From NCBI GenBank assembly GCA_024167805.1, contig CP099988.1:2417001-2481000 (forward strand): a stretch of 64,000 bases of DNA, written 5' to 3'. The position numbers were made by a program, and so were the translations under genes. The first letter of the stretch is position 1; every line of letters begins with the position of its first letter. The notes beneath the pieces were generated by a model, which did not search any database, was not told where the DNA came from, and saw only the letters and a program-made list of their open reading frames with translations. This document shows positions 1 to 9,088 of this stretch, piece after piece. The stretch comes from Methanobacterium sp. ERen5 (GTDB lineage: Archaea > Methanobacteriota > Methanobacteria > Methanobacteriales > Methanobacteriaceae).

Positions 1-80
1 CCACGGTCAATTTCAAGGAGTTCTTTATGCATTATGTTGAAACTATCTTTCAATATTTTTATTGCATCCATTTTTATCAC
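1..80 (-). CDS. ABC-2 type transporter permease, N-terminal fragment (runs off window)
   Basis: The frame is open from the window edge and begins at GTG (78-80) or ATG (69-71), with an AAAGGA ribosome site just upstream of the GTG. Only about 26 residues are visible (MDAIKILKDSFNIMHKELLE is the readable start), so the family cannot be read from the protein. It lies 31 bp downstream of the ABC ATPase gene on the same strand. A charged start before a membrane segment is usual for permeases paired with DrrA-like ATPases, so the call rests mainly on position. Confidence 0.5.
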   Translation of the reverse strand, partial: MIKMDAIKILKDSFNIMHKELLEIDR

Positions 81-111
81 ATTGTCCTTTATTTCAGTGT
101 AATTCCAATTT

Positions 112-1082
112 TTAGGAAGAATTTGCTGTAGGTGTATCTCTTATTTCCTTACCTGTGACTGTTAAGAACACATCCTCGAGCGTTGCGTCGTTTGTGTTTG
201 CTATGGAAGAAATCTTTCCTCCATCAAATCTGATGGTATCTATTATCTCATCCAATGAATCGGGCCCTTTGGCACTTATCTTAATATTGTGTTCATCTTG
301 TTTTGACAATGCGGTTACAACATCTAATGAGTTGATTTTTTCCATCATTTCCACTGTGAGATTAGTTATTTCCATTTTGAATATGGTTATATCTGTATCT
401 GATAAAATCTTTTTGAGGTTTTCAGGGGTGTCTAAAGCTGCTATCTTTCCATGATCGATAATTGCTACACGATCACTCAATGCCTCTGCTTCAACCATGG
501 CGTGAGTTGTTAGTATGACTGTCACACCTTTACTATTGATGTCTCGGATAATTTCTCTGACAGAGAAGGTTGTTTGAGGATCCAAGCCTAAAGTCGGTTC
601 ATCCATGAAAATTATTTTAGGCTCGGCAAGCAATGCCCTAATAATATTGATTCGCTGTTTCATTCCTGTTGAAAACTTGCTGATCTTGGTGTCTTTCCAT
701 TTTTTCATATCAATCAGATCGAGTAATTCATCAATTCGTTTTTCTAACTTTTTTTAGGGATTCCATAGAGTTTTCCAAAGAATCTTAGGTTTTGATAGGC
801 AGTTAGTCCGTCGTACATTATCAATTTTTCAGCCACAAGTCCTATATTTTCTCGAACTTTTCCAGAATCTTTGTTAAGGTCATATCCGGCTATTTTAGCA
901 GAGCCCGATGTTGGTAATGCTAATGTGCACAGTATTCTTATTGTTGTACTTTTACCTGCACCATTAGGTCCAAGAAACCCAAAAATTTCACCTTCTTTAA
1001 CTTGCAACGATAAATAATCCACTGCAGTAAAGTCACCATACTTTTTTGAGATGTTATTTAATTCTAAAGCATATTTTGTCAT
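112..1082 (-). CDS. ABC transporter ATP-binding protein, DrrA-like (one-base frameshift)
   Basis: The N-terminal part (1082 down to about 750) has Walker A GPNGAGKST and the Q-loop region. The C-terminal part (708 to 112) has the signature FSTGMKQR, Walker B IIFMDEPTLGLDP and the H-loop TTHAMVEAEAL. Together they make one ATPase of about 323 aa, usual for DrrA-type exporters. The frame breaks in a run of seven A (minus strand, near 748). Adding one A joins the halves through KKLEKRIDELLDLIDMKKWK without loss. GGAG lies about 8 nt before the ATG. The gene sits between the PadR gene and the permease, so it probably energises an exporter controlled by that regulator. The break looks like a sequencing error, since both halves are well conserved. 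Confidence 0.88.
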
Positions 1083-1110
1083 ATTTTACTCCATTCCTGT
1101 AATTTGTAAC

Positions 1111-1300
1111 GATAGCTAACGCTAACTTGAAGAATTATCGAGTTAAATTAGTAATAAACCAATGATGGATTTGATGTTCGTAATTTCTAGTTTTAAATTA
1201 TAGCTAACGAAGTCTGATGATTTTCATGCTATATTAATTACCAAACTCTCCCAGTAGAAATTTAATCATTGATATATTTTTTAAAGATAGCTAACGCTAA
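1111..1300. promoter_or_regulatory. Repeated GATAGCTAACGCTAA operator-like motif upstream of the ABC ATPase gene
   Basis: The 15-mer GATAGCTAACGCTAA occurs exactly at 1111-1125 and again at 1286-1300. A shortened copy, ATAGCTAACGAAG, starts at 1200. All are in the same orientation, between the PadR gene and the ABC ATPase start. Copies spaced like this in a leader suggest binding by a regulator, perhaps the neighbouring PadR protein. That link is inference. Confidence 0.5.
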
Positions 1301-1346
1301 TTAGGTTAATTATAGATTAATTTGTAATAAAATCGGTTTTATAGAT

Positions 1347-1861
1347 CTATTCTAAAGTTTCGTAAATTTCATTAAGCCTTTCTTTCAACCTTGTTATTCT
1401 CTCCTTTTCAGCATTGAGTTTTTCTGTTTTAATATCCTCCAAATAGGATACATCATTTTCCATTTCAGCTAAAATGTTTTTTATTGACCACACTTTTCGA
1501 ATATTTTCTTCATGATTATCTTCTTTAAAACGTCCCAATAGTTTAGAGTTAAGCTTTCGTCCATTTTCTGTCAGATCATATTGTCCCTTTGAATTTTTGA
1601 CAATTATATCTTCAGCGACCATTTTTTTAGCATGGGATATACGGAACCTGGCAAAGGCCCTGCATTTTTGTAAGGACCATTTGGACTAACAGTATGAGCT
1701 TGGACAGCTTCCATAATCTCAGCACCATTAGTTAGTCCATTTTCATCTAATACATGCATTATCCACATTCTTAGGCCACCTAATTTTTGCATTCCTCTAA
1801 TAGTATCATGACAAGGATCATAAATCTCATGGTCATGAAATTTGTCATTATTTTCTACCAT
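1347..1861 (-). CDS. PadR family transcriptional regulator (one-base frameshift)
   Basis: PadR proteins are winged-helix regulators that often repress neighbouring exporter genes. The N-terminal half carries the PadR hallmark GAEIMEAVQ and, after a short loop, LPGSVYPMLKK. The C-terminal half begins MVAEDIIVKNSKGQYDLTE, the wing, and ends in a coiled-coil dimerisation helix. The frames separate at a run of seven A near 1621-1630. One extra A gives a continuous protein of about 171 aa, normal for the family. I place the start at the ATG at 1861, because GGAGG lies 11 nt before it. An upstream in-frame TTG at 1879 overlaps that ribosome site. The gene precedes an ABC exporter on the same strand. 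Confidence 0.87.
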
Positions 1862-1880
1862 ACTTTCATTTTCCTCCAAA

Positions 1881-2155
1881 TCAATTAATTGATATAACTC
1901 AAATATTTGATATTAAGAAATGAATTAAACAACGTTTTGAGCGTATTATAAATAATTTATTGATAAATTATTCAATTACTTGATATCAAATACTTGTAAT
2001 ATTACGTTTCTTGTATATAAAGGTTTACTTAAAAAAATATTTTTGAAATATTTTAAAATCCAAATAGCCTTCTAATAACAGAGTATTTGCCAATAAGGAA
2101 CATATTTAGCTTATTCAGATTAGTGTATAAATTATCAAGTATTTGATTTCAAATA
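1881..2155. promoter_or_regulatory. Inverted copies of a TATTTGAT-TCAAATA operator upstream of padR-like gene
   Basis: At 2140-2155 there is a palindrome, TATTTGA TT TCAAATA. At 1976-1996 there is an inverted copy of the longer unit CAAGTATTTGATATCAAGTA. Weaker copies lie at 1901-1916 (AAATATTTGATATTAA) and 1881-1892 (TCAATTAATTGA). They cover the leader of the PadR gene, where self-repression is common for the family. Confidence 0.5.
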
Positions 2156-2770
2156 GAATAAATAAAGAATAAGATTCATAGAAATTCTCTTTCAATATAA
2201 AATATGGTAGAAACAACAACAAGTATGTAGCGGTTTATTATTTGGTCTTGCAATTATTTTCTTATTATCTTGAAATTATTCACTGGTTTCGCTCTCTGAT
2301 ACTATACTTAGCAATACTTATAATGTTAATTTCAGGTATTGTGGCATTAATAGCCAAATAAATAACTAATGGATACATATATATTCTTATTTTTTAGTCT
2401 TATAAAAATCAATCTCAATGTTATACGAGAGAATATAGTTTACGTAACAGAATGGAATTTTATTTTTTTATTTAAAGAGATTTCATTGTTTCAAATGTTT
2501 ATTAGGGCGAGTAGAGCCAGGAACACAATGGTAAAAAATGTGATAGGGCCATGTCTATGGTGGTTTTTTATTTAAAGGAAATATTACTGGCCATAAATAT
2601 TCCTGACCATAGATATTACTTTTTACGAAAAATATATATATACATATATATACTTTACTTTTTTTGCTTCTTTTAGAAATCGGATGATCTCAATTTTCAA
2701 TGAACAAAAACATAAAAAAACATAAAAAGGAGTAATTGAGTCTCCCTAAGTTAATGACAATAATTTTATG
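2156..2770. other. AT-rich intergenic stretch without a supportable gene
   Basis: No reading frame here has both a start and a ribosome site. A frame from about 2197 to 2361 on the plus strand reads as a hydrophobic segment ending MLISGIVALIAK, but it has no start codon and may be the ruin of a small membrane protein. A weak inverted repeat (TCTATGGT near 2555, ACCATAGA near 2609) lies further on. Confidence 0.4.
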
Positions 2771-2902
2771 TTAAGATGCGTTTGTGAATATTTTTAAGAT
2801 GTTTTAAAATAGTTTTATGATCTTTAGGTGTTGGTTTCGGACCTTTATAGTACCAACCATGTTTTAAATAAGGATTGTATATAGTTTTAATAATTTTATC
2901 AC
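2771..2902 (-). CDS. Small basic protein of unknown function (probable one-base frameshift)
   Basis: A strong ribosome site, GGAGGAGGG, stands directly before a GTG at 2902. The GTG frame closes after about 12 codons. One extra A in the run just after the start opens a frame of about 43 codons containing LKHGWYYKGPKPTPKDHKT and ending in HKRILT. The strong ribosome site, aromatic/proline-rich composition and the same defect seen in neighbouring genes suggest a real small protein. I do not recognise the family. The alternative is chance. Confidence 0.35.
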
Positions 2903-3015
2903 CCCTCCTCCTTTAAACTTAAAACCATTTACTTTTACTTTATGTTTAACTTAAAATATAAAAAAATCATAGGAATTTAAAAACTCTACTTAAAAAAAGA
3001 GGAGAAAAAAGAAAT

Positions 3016-3375
3016 TTAAGTTGAGGTAATATGAACATTATAGGTTATATCATGCTGTTTAATCCTCACAGTTGAGTTCGAATGCTCTTCGTATCCTGGG
3101 CTGTGTAAGATTGTGTTTCCAGTTTTTATTGCCTTTAACGTTATTCTGTCTAGACGGGAATTAGGAGTTTTTACTTCTTCAAAGTACTCAGGGTCATAAC
3201 TTAAATTATAACCCACAAATGTGTGAGTTTCACCTAAACTCATATTAAGATTTTTATTTTCATGGATAATAAATCCATCGGGGTGATATTCGTTTGTGTT
3301 TGTTGCTGTTGTACCACCTATGGTTGTTGCTAAACAGAATAATACCATTAAGCAGCTTAGAATATATTTTTTCAT
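3016..3375 (-). CDS. Small secreted protein of unknown family
   Basis: The 119-aa product starts with a clear signal peptide (MKKYILSCLMVLFCLATTI, cleavage likely near residue 24). The mature part includes MSLGETHTFVGYNLSYDPEY and LKAIKTGNT and ends with a YNVHIT strand. A paralogue at 12556-12843 shares the signal peptide, the YDPxYFEEV stretch, LKAIKxG and the terminal VHIT. The short beta-rich form recalls small Ig-like or inhibitor folds, but no family can be named. It lies last in a leftward group of surface-protein genes. Confidence 0.75.
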   Translation of the reverse strand: MKKYILSCLMVLFCLATTIGGTTATNTNEYHPDGFIIHENKNLNMSLGETHTFVGYNLSYDPEYFEEVKTPNSRLDRITLKAIKTGNTILHSPGYEEHSNSTVRIKQHDITYNVHITST

Positions 3376-3442
3376 ATTATATCATCACCTTTTTTTGTTC
3401 TATTGATTTTCATTTTTTGTTTAGGGGATGGGATCAATTGGT

Positions 3443-3838
3443 TCAGTTTTGGCAGGGGCTGTATGTGTTGTTACCTGCATAACTTAGAAATGCATCGTAT
3501 CTTTTGAGCAGGAAATGGGAGGTATCTATATTAAATTGGAACCTTCCATTTTGATCTGTGATACAACTTCTATTGTAAACAACCTGAGGATGAACTCCAG
3601 AAGCATGGATGGAATGTTATTGTAAGTTGTACCAATCCGCCTTGAATTTGGATTTACACTCGAATATTTTGTGTAAATTTTAATGTTACATTAAACAAAA
3701 CTGAGTTACCATCATACTATATGCTATATTATCAAAGTGGGATGAATACGCCAAGCTATTGTGACCAGATGGAACTGAGGCTGAGGCCAAACCAACTCCC
3801 CCAATCAATGCTAAAATTCTCCAAAACACATTTTTCAT
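3443..3838 (-). pseudogene. Decayed small secreted protein gene
   Basis: An ATG at 3838 with GGAGG nearby starts a signal peptide (MKNVFWRILALIGGVGLASA), but the frame closes after about 49 codons. Later pieces lie in other frames: NSVLFNVTLKFTQNIRV, then HPQVVYNRSCITDQNGRFQF continuing to AFLSYAGNNTYSPCQN before a stop. The last pieces resemble an Ig-like repeat unit of the island's surface proteins. At least two frame changes and an internal stop are needed, so this is more than one missing base. Positions of the breaks are approximate. Confidence 0.55.
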
Positions 3839-3905
3839 TAATCCCAAACCTCCATAACCATTATTACTACTCTTTATATTCCCAAAAAATGGAGAAGGGA
3901 AAAAG

Positions 3906-4400
3906 TTAAGCTGGATCGATTATATTCCATCTTATTTTGAGATACTCCATCTCTAAACTGTAGTTGCCTCGTAGTTTTTGGATGGTGCCTTTCTGGAGTT
4001 TGAGCTTTTGGTTTTCCTCGTTTAATTTCATATTTTCTACCTTTTTAGCACTTGCTTTAGTACTGTGGCGTAATATTTCCCGTGTTAAAATTTTGAGATT
4101 TTCCTTTGACAGGTTACGATGCGATTTTTCGTAATTGAGCTCTGAAACTACATTATTTAATATTTTGATCAATTTCTGATTATTTTCCATTTTTTTATTA
4201 TTATCAGCGATTTTGAAATTAATACCTTCTTCTTCCTTAATTAAACTCTCTATTTGACTTTCTAAATACTTTATTCTGTCTTTTGCATCCTCTTCACTAT
4301 TAATAGTGCTGTTGTTACTACCATATGCTGTAACTGGTCCTGAAAGAGTTGCTAAGATCAGCAGTACCATAAAAAATATGGATGTGTTTTCAATTCTCAT
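3906..4400 (-). CDS. Secreted coiled-coil protein
   Basis: The 164-aa product has a signal peptide (residues 1-25, ending near GPVTAYG) followed by an almost continuous charged helix rich in Glu, Lys, Asn and Leu, typical of a coiled coil (about residues 40-140). The C-terminus reads EMEYLKIRWNIIDPA. A degraded relative at 12906-13087 ends in the similar KLKWGIREPP. The gene lies 32 bp downstream of the 392-aa surface protein on the same strand, so the two may be co-transcribed. Function is unknown; a spacer or partner role at the cell surface is a guess. Confidence 0.72.
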   Translation of the reverse strand: MRIENTSIFFMVLLILATLSGPVTAYGSNNSTINSEEDAKDRIKYLESQIESLIKEEEGINFKIADNNKKMENNQKLIKILNNVVSELNYEKSHRNLSKENLKILTREILRHSTKASAKKVENMKLNEENQKLKLQKGTIQKLRGNYSLEMEYLKIRWNIIDPA

Positions 4401-4432
4401 TTTTTATTATCCTCCACCTATTTTTTTCTTTT

Positions 4433-5611
4433 TTACAAATTTTTGGGTTGTATTGTTATGTTGGTCCATGTATCGCAGTTTGTGAGACATGGGTTTCCAT
4501 TAACTGCCATGTGGACTTTGTAGGTTCCTGGTTTGAAATTTGCTGTGTTCCAATCTAGGTATGCCACATAATGTCCATCTACCAGGGTTGCAGGGAAAGT
4601 GTCTCCTGTGATTACGTTGTAGTTCTGGTCAAATACTGTGAATGTCACATTAGCCTTTGGTGCATTGTTGGCAGATAAGTTTGATAGTCCGTTGTTGTTT
4701 ATCCACGCTATTACCTGTGCATCACTACCTTGTGTTACGTTAAGAGTACTTTCATTACTAACTGATAATGAGCTATCTTTAGGATAAACAGTGAATGATT
4801 TTCCTACGTTACCACTTTTAATGAAATTGTTTCCTTGAAATTGGATTTGTAATGTGTAGGTGCCTGGTTTAAGATCACTTGTATCTACAACCATGTTTGA
4901 TCCTATCTGATTATTCACTAATTTCAAAGATGATACAGAACCATTTTTAACCACATTATTGTCACCATCAAGCACGGCATAAGTTATATTTTTTAGATCT
5001 GAATTTTTATTGGGTGTTTGGTTTTTATAGTTGGCCATACGTGTTGTATTCACAAAATAGGCAGACATGGACTGATTGTGTTGTCCTTGAATTGCATCGT
5101 TCGTATTGATAGACCAATAACCAATACCACTATTAGGATTATCATTTACAGGATCAAGCACAACAAGACCAAAATCACTCGAAGCATGGAAATACACATT
5201 TTGCAAAGAGTCTAGGCTAAATTGATGGTCACATACTTCCAAGTGTATTCCATATTTTCCCACTGGTAGATCAGAGGGTGTGTGGAAGTAAGCATTTCCT
5301 ATTGCATTAGTCGTGTCTTTTTCAGTATAAACACTCTTTCCATTTTCATCATAAATGTTCATATAAACATCTGCCCCTACATCTGTGGTACTTGTATCCC
5401 ACCGAGCGAAGTGTCCGTCCCACCAGACTTCTGCTTTTATTTTACTAGAATCACCATGGTATACACTGATCTCATGCACATGTTTTGAGTTTTGATCATT
5501 AACATCCATATGTAACCCATAAATAGCATCATACTCTGCTGAGCACGCTGGTAGAGTAGCTGCAACCATTCCAAATAAAATAAATATAATCATAATTTTC
5601 TTGTTTTTCAA
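4433..5611 (-). CDS. Secreted surface protein with Ig-like domains (392 aa)
   Basis: The product starts with a signal peptide (about residues 1-25, ending LPACSAEY; the Cys is lipobox-like but the context is poor). An N-terminal beta domain contains SKIKAEVWWDG, related to the first domain of the 842-aa protein. Two Ig-like beta domains follow (about residues 185-275 and 280-390), each closing with a GTYTLQI or GTYKVHM strand. There is no membrane anchor. The start is a TTG, 9 nt after a strong GGAGGTG. A TATA element at 5672-5688 lies about 65 bp upstream. It probably acts outside the cell; the ligand is unknown. Confidence 0.78.
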   Translation of the reverse strand: MKNKKIMIIFILFGMVAATLPACSAEYDAIYGLHMDVNDQNSKHVHEISVYHGDSSKIKAEVWWDGHFARWDTSTTDVGADVYMNIYDENGKSVYTEKDTTNAIGNAYFHTPSDLPVGKYGIHLEVCDHQFSLDSLQNVYFHASSDFGLVVLDPVNDNPNSGIGYWSINTNDAIQGQHNQSMSAYFVNTTRMANYKNQTPNKNSDLKNITYAVLDGDNNVVKNGSVSSLKLVNNQIGSNMVVDTSDLKPGTYTLQIQFQGNNFIKSGNVGKSFTVYPKDSSLSVSNESTLNVTQGSDAQVIAWINNNGLSNLSANNAPKANVTFTVFDQNYNVITGDTFPATLVDGHYVAYLDWNTANFKPGTYKVHMAVNGNPCLTNCDTWTNITIQPKNL

Positions 5612-5671
5612 AAAATTAACACCTCCTACATTAAGATTAATTTAATATTCTTTGGATTTTTGAAACACTTA

Positions 5672-5688
5672 AAAGTTATGATATAAAA
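5672..5688 (-). promoter_or_regulatory. TATA-type promoter element of the 392-aa surface protein gene
   Basis: The minus strand reads TTTTATATCATAACTTT. The identical 17-mer stands at 16669-16685 on the plus strand before another surface-protein gene. It contains an archaeal TATA box (TTTATATC) at a fitting distance from the start at 5611. Confidence 0.5.
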
Positions 5689-6129
5689 ACTTTATGGTTA
5701 TGAAAAATTGGTTTATTTATATTCCTGAACCTGTGACGAAAAAACTGTAAACAAAAATAGTAGAATGAACTGGTAAACGAAATTTAAAGACATAACTAAA
5801 CTGTATACAAAAAATTCACAATACAAATAACTCTTACTACTTTAAATAAATACTAATCAAATCAGTTAAAAAGAAATTTATAACAAATAAAATGGCCTAA
5901 TGAACTATCTAAATCTTACAAATATAAAAATGGATACAAAAAACACCAAAAAAATTTATCCAAACTTAACAATTACAATAAGATAAAAATTCTTTTCAAG
6001 CAGCTGATTCACAAAAAAGAAATAAAAAAGAAATATGTTTGGGAGAATACCTTTACCCCCAAAGTCCTTATTTACTTAACATTTGTCTGTTCCTGATATT
6101 GTGGTCGAAATTATCCTCTATGCAAAAGT
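5689..6129. other. AT-rich intergenic stretch, no gene seen
   Basis: Only short frames occur, without ribosome sites. The stretch separates two leftward surface-protein genes and probably holds the promoter of the first. Confidence 0.5.
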
Positions 6130-6235
6130 TCAGCTTGGAATGGTGTAGTTACCTTTTGTTTGTGTGACGTTGTATTGTACAATGGTTGATCCGTTTGAAT
6201 CTGTTACTGATGAACAGTTGTTCGATAATTTTTTG
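6130..6235 (-). pseudogene. Remnant of an Ig-like repeat beyond the stop of the 814-aa protein
   Basis: In a different frame from the 814-aa gene, the minus strand reads SSVTDSNGSTIVQYNVTQ and then KGNYTIPS before a stop. This matches the repeat core (TDSNGxAxLPYNVTQxxGNYTI) of the neighbouring Ig-like adhesins. The 814-aa protein therefore probably once continued into more repeats and lost them by a frameshift near 6220-6240. Confidence 0.55.
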
Positions 6236-8648
6236 TACTGTTCTCGATAAGTATTAAGCTTTTTCCATCACAGCCAAAAATATATTTTTCTCCATTGTAG
6301 TGGGCTTTTGCAAATAAATCCGTGTTAGTGGATGTTTGGTATGATAAAACTGCATTTCCATTTGAATCTGTATTATCAGTACCGGTATATAATATTCGAC
6401 CTAAAATGTCAGTTACACTGAATGTTATATTTTTATTTACTAGAGGCGTCATGTTGTAATTGTTCCATAGTTTAGCACTCAAATAAACAGTTTTTCCCTT
6501 CTGTATACTGGTCATATTAATACATGTGGGATAATTAATATGTAACATGATGTTATTCGTACAAGGATCGTATCCTTGGTCTGGATCACCTTCGTAAACG
6601 AATTCTATTTTGTGATTCTGACCAGGTGTCAAACTTGATCCAATCTTATATGTTGTTTCACCCAAATCAGATGTCTCTATGCGACTAAAGGCTATTACTG
6701 TTCCATCTTCCTCATAACTAGCAACATCAAGATAACCATCTAAAGGCCAGATATCACTATTACCCCACAACTCTAATTTAATTGAAGCGTTTTGGCCTGG
6801 AGTTATGTATACATCAGATGGTCCCCTGTCAATATGGGTTGAACTCGAATCAGATACCCTGTTTTTGAAATTTGTGGTTTTAAATCTGGAGATGTACACG
6901 TTTTTTAGTTGATTTCCTGCATCATCTTTGAAACTGTTTTTAGGTATGTATAATGTGTATTTTGTGTTTTTATGGAGTTTTGAGTGTTTGATGATTAGGA
7001 TGTTTCCCTTTATGGATTTGGATATTTTTACAAGTTTTCCGGTGTTTCTGTTTTTTAGGAAGATGCTTTTGTAGTTGTTACTTGGATGGATTTTTTTGTT
7101 GAATCTGATTTTAAAGGTGGTGTTAACATATACCTTGCCCCCATGTGATGGTACGACTTTAGGTACTTTTTTGTCTATAATATACTTTTTTGTGTAAATT
7201 GGGCTCCAGGTTCCTTTGAGGTTTACTGCTGAGTATTTTAGTAGGGTTGTGGTGTTTATGGTGATTGGTCGTTTGTATAATTTTTTTGTGCTGCTTTTTT
7301 GTGGGTTTGTACCATCTACTGTGTAATAAGTTTTTGTGGTAGTATTGGAAACTGTTTTTAGACGAACAGTTTTTTTGGTATTGTACACTCCACTTTTTAT
7401 ATTTGAGGTTATCTGGGGTGCTGGGTGATTTATGCTGTGCACATGCATATTGATGCTCTGATTGTTAACTGTACCTGTGAGATATACAGGATTTCCATTT
7501 ATTATGTAACGTGCAAACCCTTTATTTATCAAGGTATTGGTGGTTGTTATTGTACCGTTTCCATAATATGCCTTAAAACATGCATTAATATAGCCACTTA
7601 TAGGAGATTCTGTAACTGGTATTGATTGGCCCTGGTTGTTAGTGTTTAATGTTATTCCTGTAGTGTTGCCGTTGATGGTTGTTTGGGCTAATATTAAATA
7701 AGTGGATGTTGATGCTCCTGATAATGCGTTGGATGGTATACTATTTTGTCCCCACCAATTATTATCAACATTCATGATACTGGTATCACCAAGTCCACCA
7801 CCATTCCAGTTCATTACCTCAGTACCTGAATCTAAAAATGCATTATAATTAACATTTACATGTTCTTTATCCCATATAATGCCCGGTCCTTGTGAACAGA
7901 TAGAACTACCAATACCGCGATTGCCACTAAATAAGTTATTTTGTATAGTTACGGTAGAACCATCCCTGTTATTCACACGAATGTTGATTGCACCACCATC
8001 ACCATATGTTGAATCGTATGCAATATTATGATTAAATACACAACCTGTAACAGTTAATGTTCCTCCCTCATTTTCTATTGCACCACCGTTATATGCTTGA
8101 TTATTTTGGAAGGTACACTGATTAAGGGTTATATAACCTCCAGATTGGAATATTGCCCCTCCATAGCCTGCTTGGTTGTTATTGAAGTTACAGTTTGTAA
8201 AAGTATTTTGGCCGCTGTACTGATACACTGCACCACCATATTGAGGATTACTAGACCCTCCCTGGAATGTGAGATTATTAAAATAGCATGCTGAACTTGT
8301 TGATAAACTGATGTATGGTGCATTATTACCTGTTATAATGGTGTTTGAACCATAACCGTTCATTGTTAGAGATTTATGTCCAATATTTAATGTTTCGTTG
8401 TATGTTCCTGATGCAATGTTTATATTTCCATTGTTTTGCACAATATTCAATGCTGCATTAATTGTTGCTTTAGGACCAATATTCCCGCCCTGATATGATT
8501 GACTTGTCCCTGTATAACTATTATTACCTACATGACAATTTACAAACAACGCAGTTGGATTATTTGTGTTGCTTGTAGCAGATACCAATCCACTTGTACA
8601 CATGATTACAAGTAATGATATCGCCAAAAATATAGCTTTTCTTATCAT
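6204..8648 (-). CDS. Large surface protein: beta-helix, chitobiase-C-terminal, Big_5-like and Ig-like domains
   Basis: The 814-aa product has a signal peptide (residues 1-25). Residues about 30-330 form a right-handed parallel beta-helix with repeated GGAI turns (GYGGAIFQ, YNGGAIENEGG, GDGGAINI), as in adhesin-like proteins of methanogens. Residues about 415-500 match the chitobiase C-terminal fold (TYYTVDGTNPQ and KYSAVNLKGTWSPIYTKKY). Residues about 500-600 resemble Big_5 (KIRFNKKIHPS, TKYTLYIPKNSFKD). Residues about 610-814 are two Ig-like units, the first with HIDRGPSDVYITPGQ, which opens the 1003-aa protein elsewhere. No anchor is seen, and repeat remains lie past the stop. GGGGCGG precedes the ATG. 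The domains suggest carbohydrate binding or adhesion. Confidence 0.82.
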   Translation of the reverse strand: MIRKAIFLAISLLVIMCTSGLVSATSNTNNPTALFVNCHVGNNSYTGTSQSYQGGNIGPKATINAALNIVQNNGNINIASGTYNETLNIGHKSLTMNGYGSNTIITGNNAPYISLSTSSACYFNNLTFQGGSSNPQYGGAVYQYSGQNTFTNCNFNNNQAGYGGAIFQSGGYITLNQCTFQNNQAYNGGAIENEGGTLTVTGCVFNHNIAYDSTYGDGGAINIRVNNRDGSTVTIQNNLFSGNRGIGSSICSQGPGIIWDKEHVNVNYNAFLDSGTEVMNWNGGGLGDTSIMNVDNNWWGQNSIPSNALSGASTSTYLILAQTTINGNTTGITLNTNNQGQSIPVTESPISGYINACFKAYYGNGTITTTNTLINKGFARYIINGNPVYLTGTVNNQSINMHVHSINHPAPQITSNIKSGVYNTKKTVRLKTVSNTTTKTYYTVDGTNPQKSSTKKLYKRPITINTTTLLKYSAVNLKGTWSPIYTKKYIIDKKVPKVVPSHGGKVYVNTTFKIRFNKKIHPSNNYKSIFLKNRNTGKLVKISKSIKGNILIIKHSKLHKNTKYTLYIPKNSFKDDAGNQLKNVYISRFKTTNFKNRVSDSSSTHIDRGPSDVYITPGQNASIKLELWGNSDIWPLDGYLDVASYEEDGTVIAFSRIETSDLGETTYKIGSSLTPGQNHKIEFVYEGDPDQGYDPCTNNIMLHINYPTCINMTSIQKGKTVYLSAKLWNNYNMTPLVNKNITFSVTDILGRILYTGTDNTDSNGNAVLSYQTSTNTDLFAKAHYNGEKYIFGCDGKSLILIENSTKNYRTTVHQ

Positions 8649-8864
8649 TAACCGCCCCCATTTTTTTCATTTATACTTCAACAATTACTTATCTCACATA
8701 TCCTTATAATTTTCGATAAATTATAGAATTTGAATTTATCCCATCTGGACCATTGATCAACAAATATAATACTCCTAATGACGTCTTTTACAATAATTTT
8801 AGCTCGAACCAATCAAAAAAAGACTTATTAAATTTTAAAAAAAATAATGTTTTAAAAATTATTA
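8649..8864. promoter_or_regulatory. AT-rich promoter region of the 814-aa surface protein gene
   Basis: The stretch holds TATA-like segments on the minus strand (for example near 8720-8740) and no coding frame. I cannot fix the promoter more closely. Confidence 0.3.
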
Positions 8865-9010
8865 TTTTTTCTTACAATTATTCCGCCAATTACCATTAAC
8901 ATACCGTTTATTAGGCTTATGTTGTTGTTATTGGTTTCGGCGTTGATTTTGTTTTTGTTTTCGGTTTTTGTTGTGAATTATTACTTGTATTATTGTTTGT
9001 GTTGTTGTAT
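8865..9010 (-). pseudogene. Orphan C-terminal anchor fragment of a surface protein
   Basis: One minus-strand frame gives an Asn/Gln/Lys/Thr/Pro-rich linker (NTSNNSQQKPKTKTKSTPKP). Another gives NNNISLINGMLMVIGGIIV followed by RKNNNF and a stop. Low-complexity linker, one hydrophobic helix and basic residues at the very end is the usual C-terminal anchor of archaeal surface proteins. No upstream gene joins it and the two parts are in different frames, so it is the stump of a lost gene. Confidence 0.45.
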
Positions 9011-9088
9011 GAGATTTTGGATCATTTTTTCTGTTATGTAAAAGAACATGATATAAAAAAAATTTTTAAGAAAGTTATTCTTAAAAGC

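Noticed and set aside
744..1630. Programmed frameshifting or phase variation in the ABC and PadR genes
   Set aside because: The same one-base loss occurs in unrelated genes throughout the window, which favours a sequencing cause.
2197..2361. Hydrophobic frame ending MLISGIVALIAK
   Set aside because: A stop lies just upstream and there is no start codon; at best a ruin of a small membrane protein.
2369..2575. 68-codon plus-strand frame
   Set aside because: No ribosome site, and its composition matches the surrounding AT-rich spacer.
8097..8323. Short frames on both strands inside the 814-aa gene
   Set aside because: Shadows of the beta-helix coding repeats.
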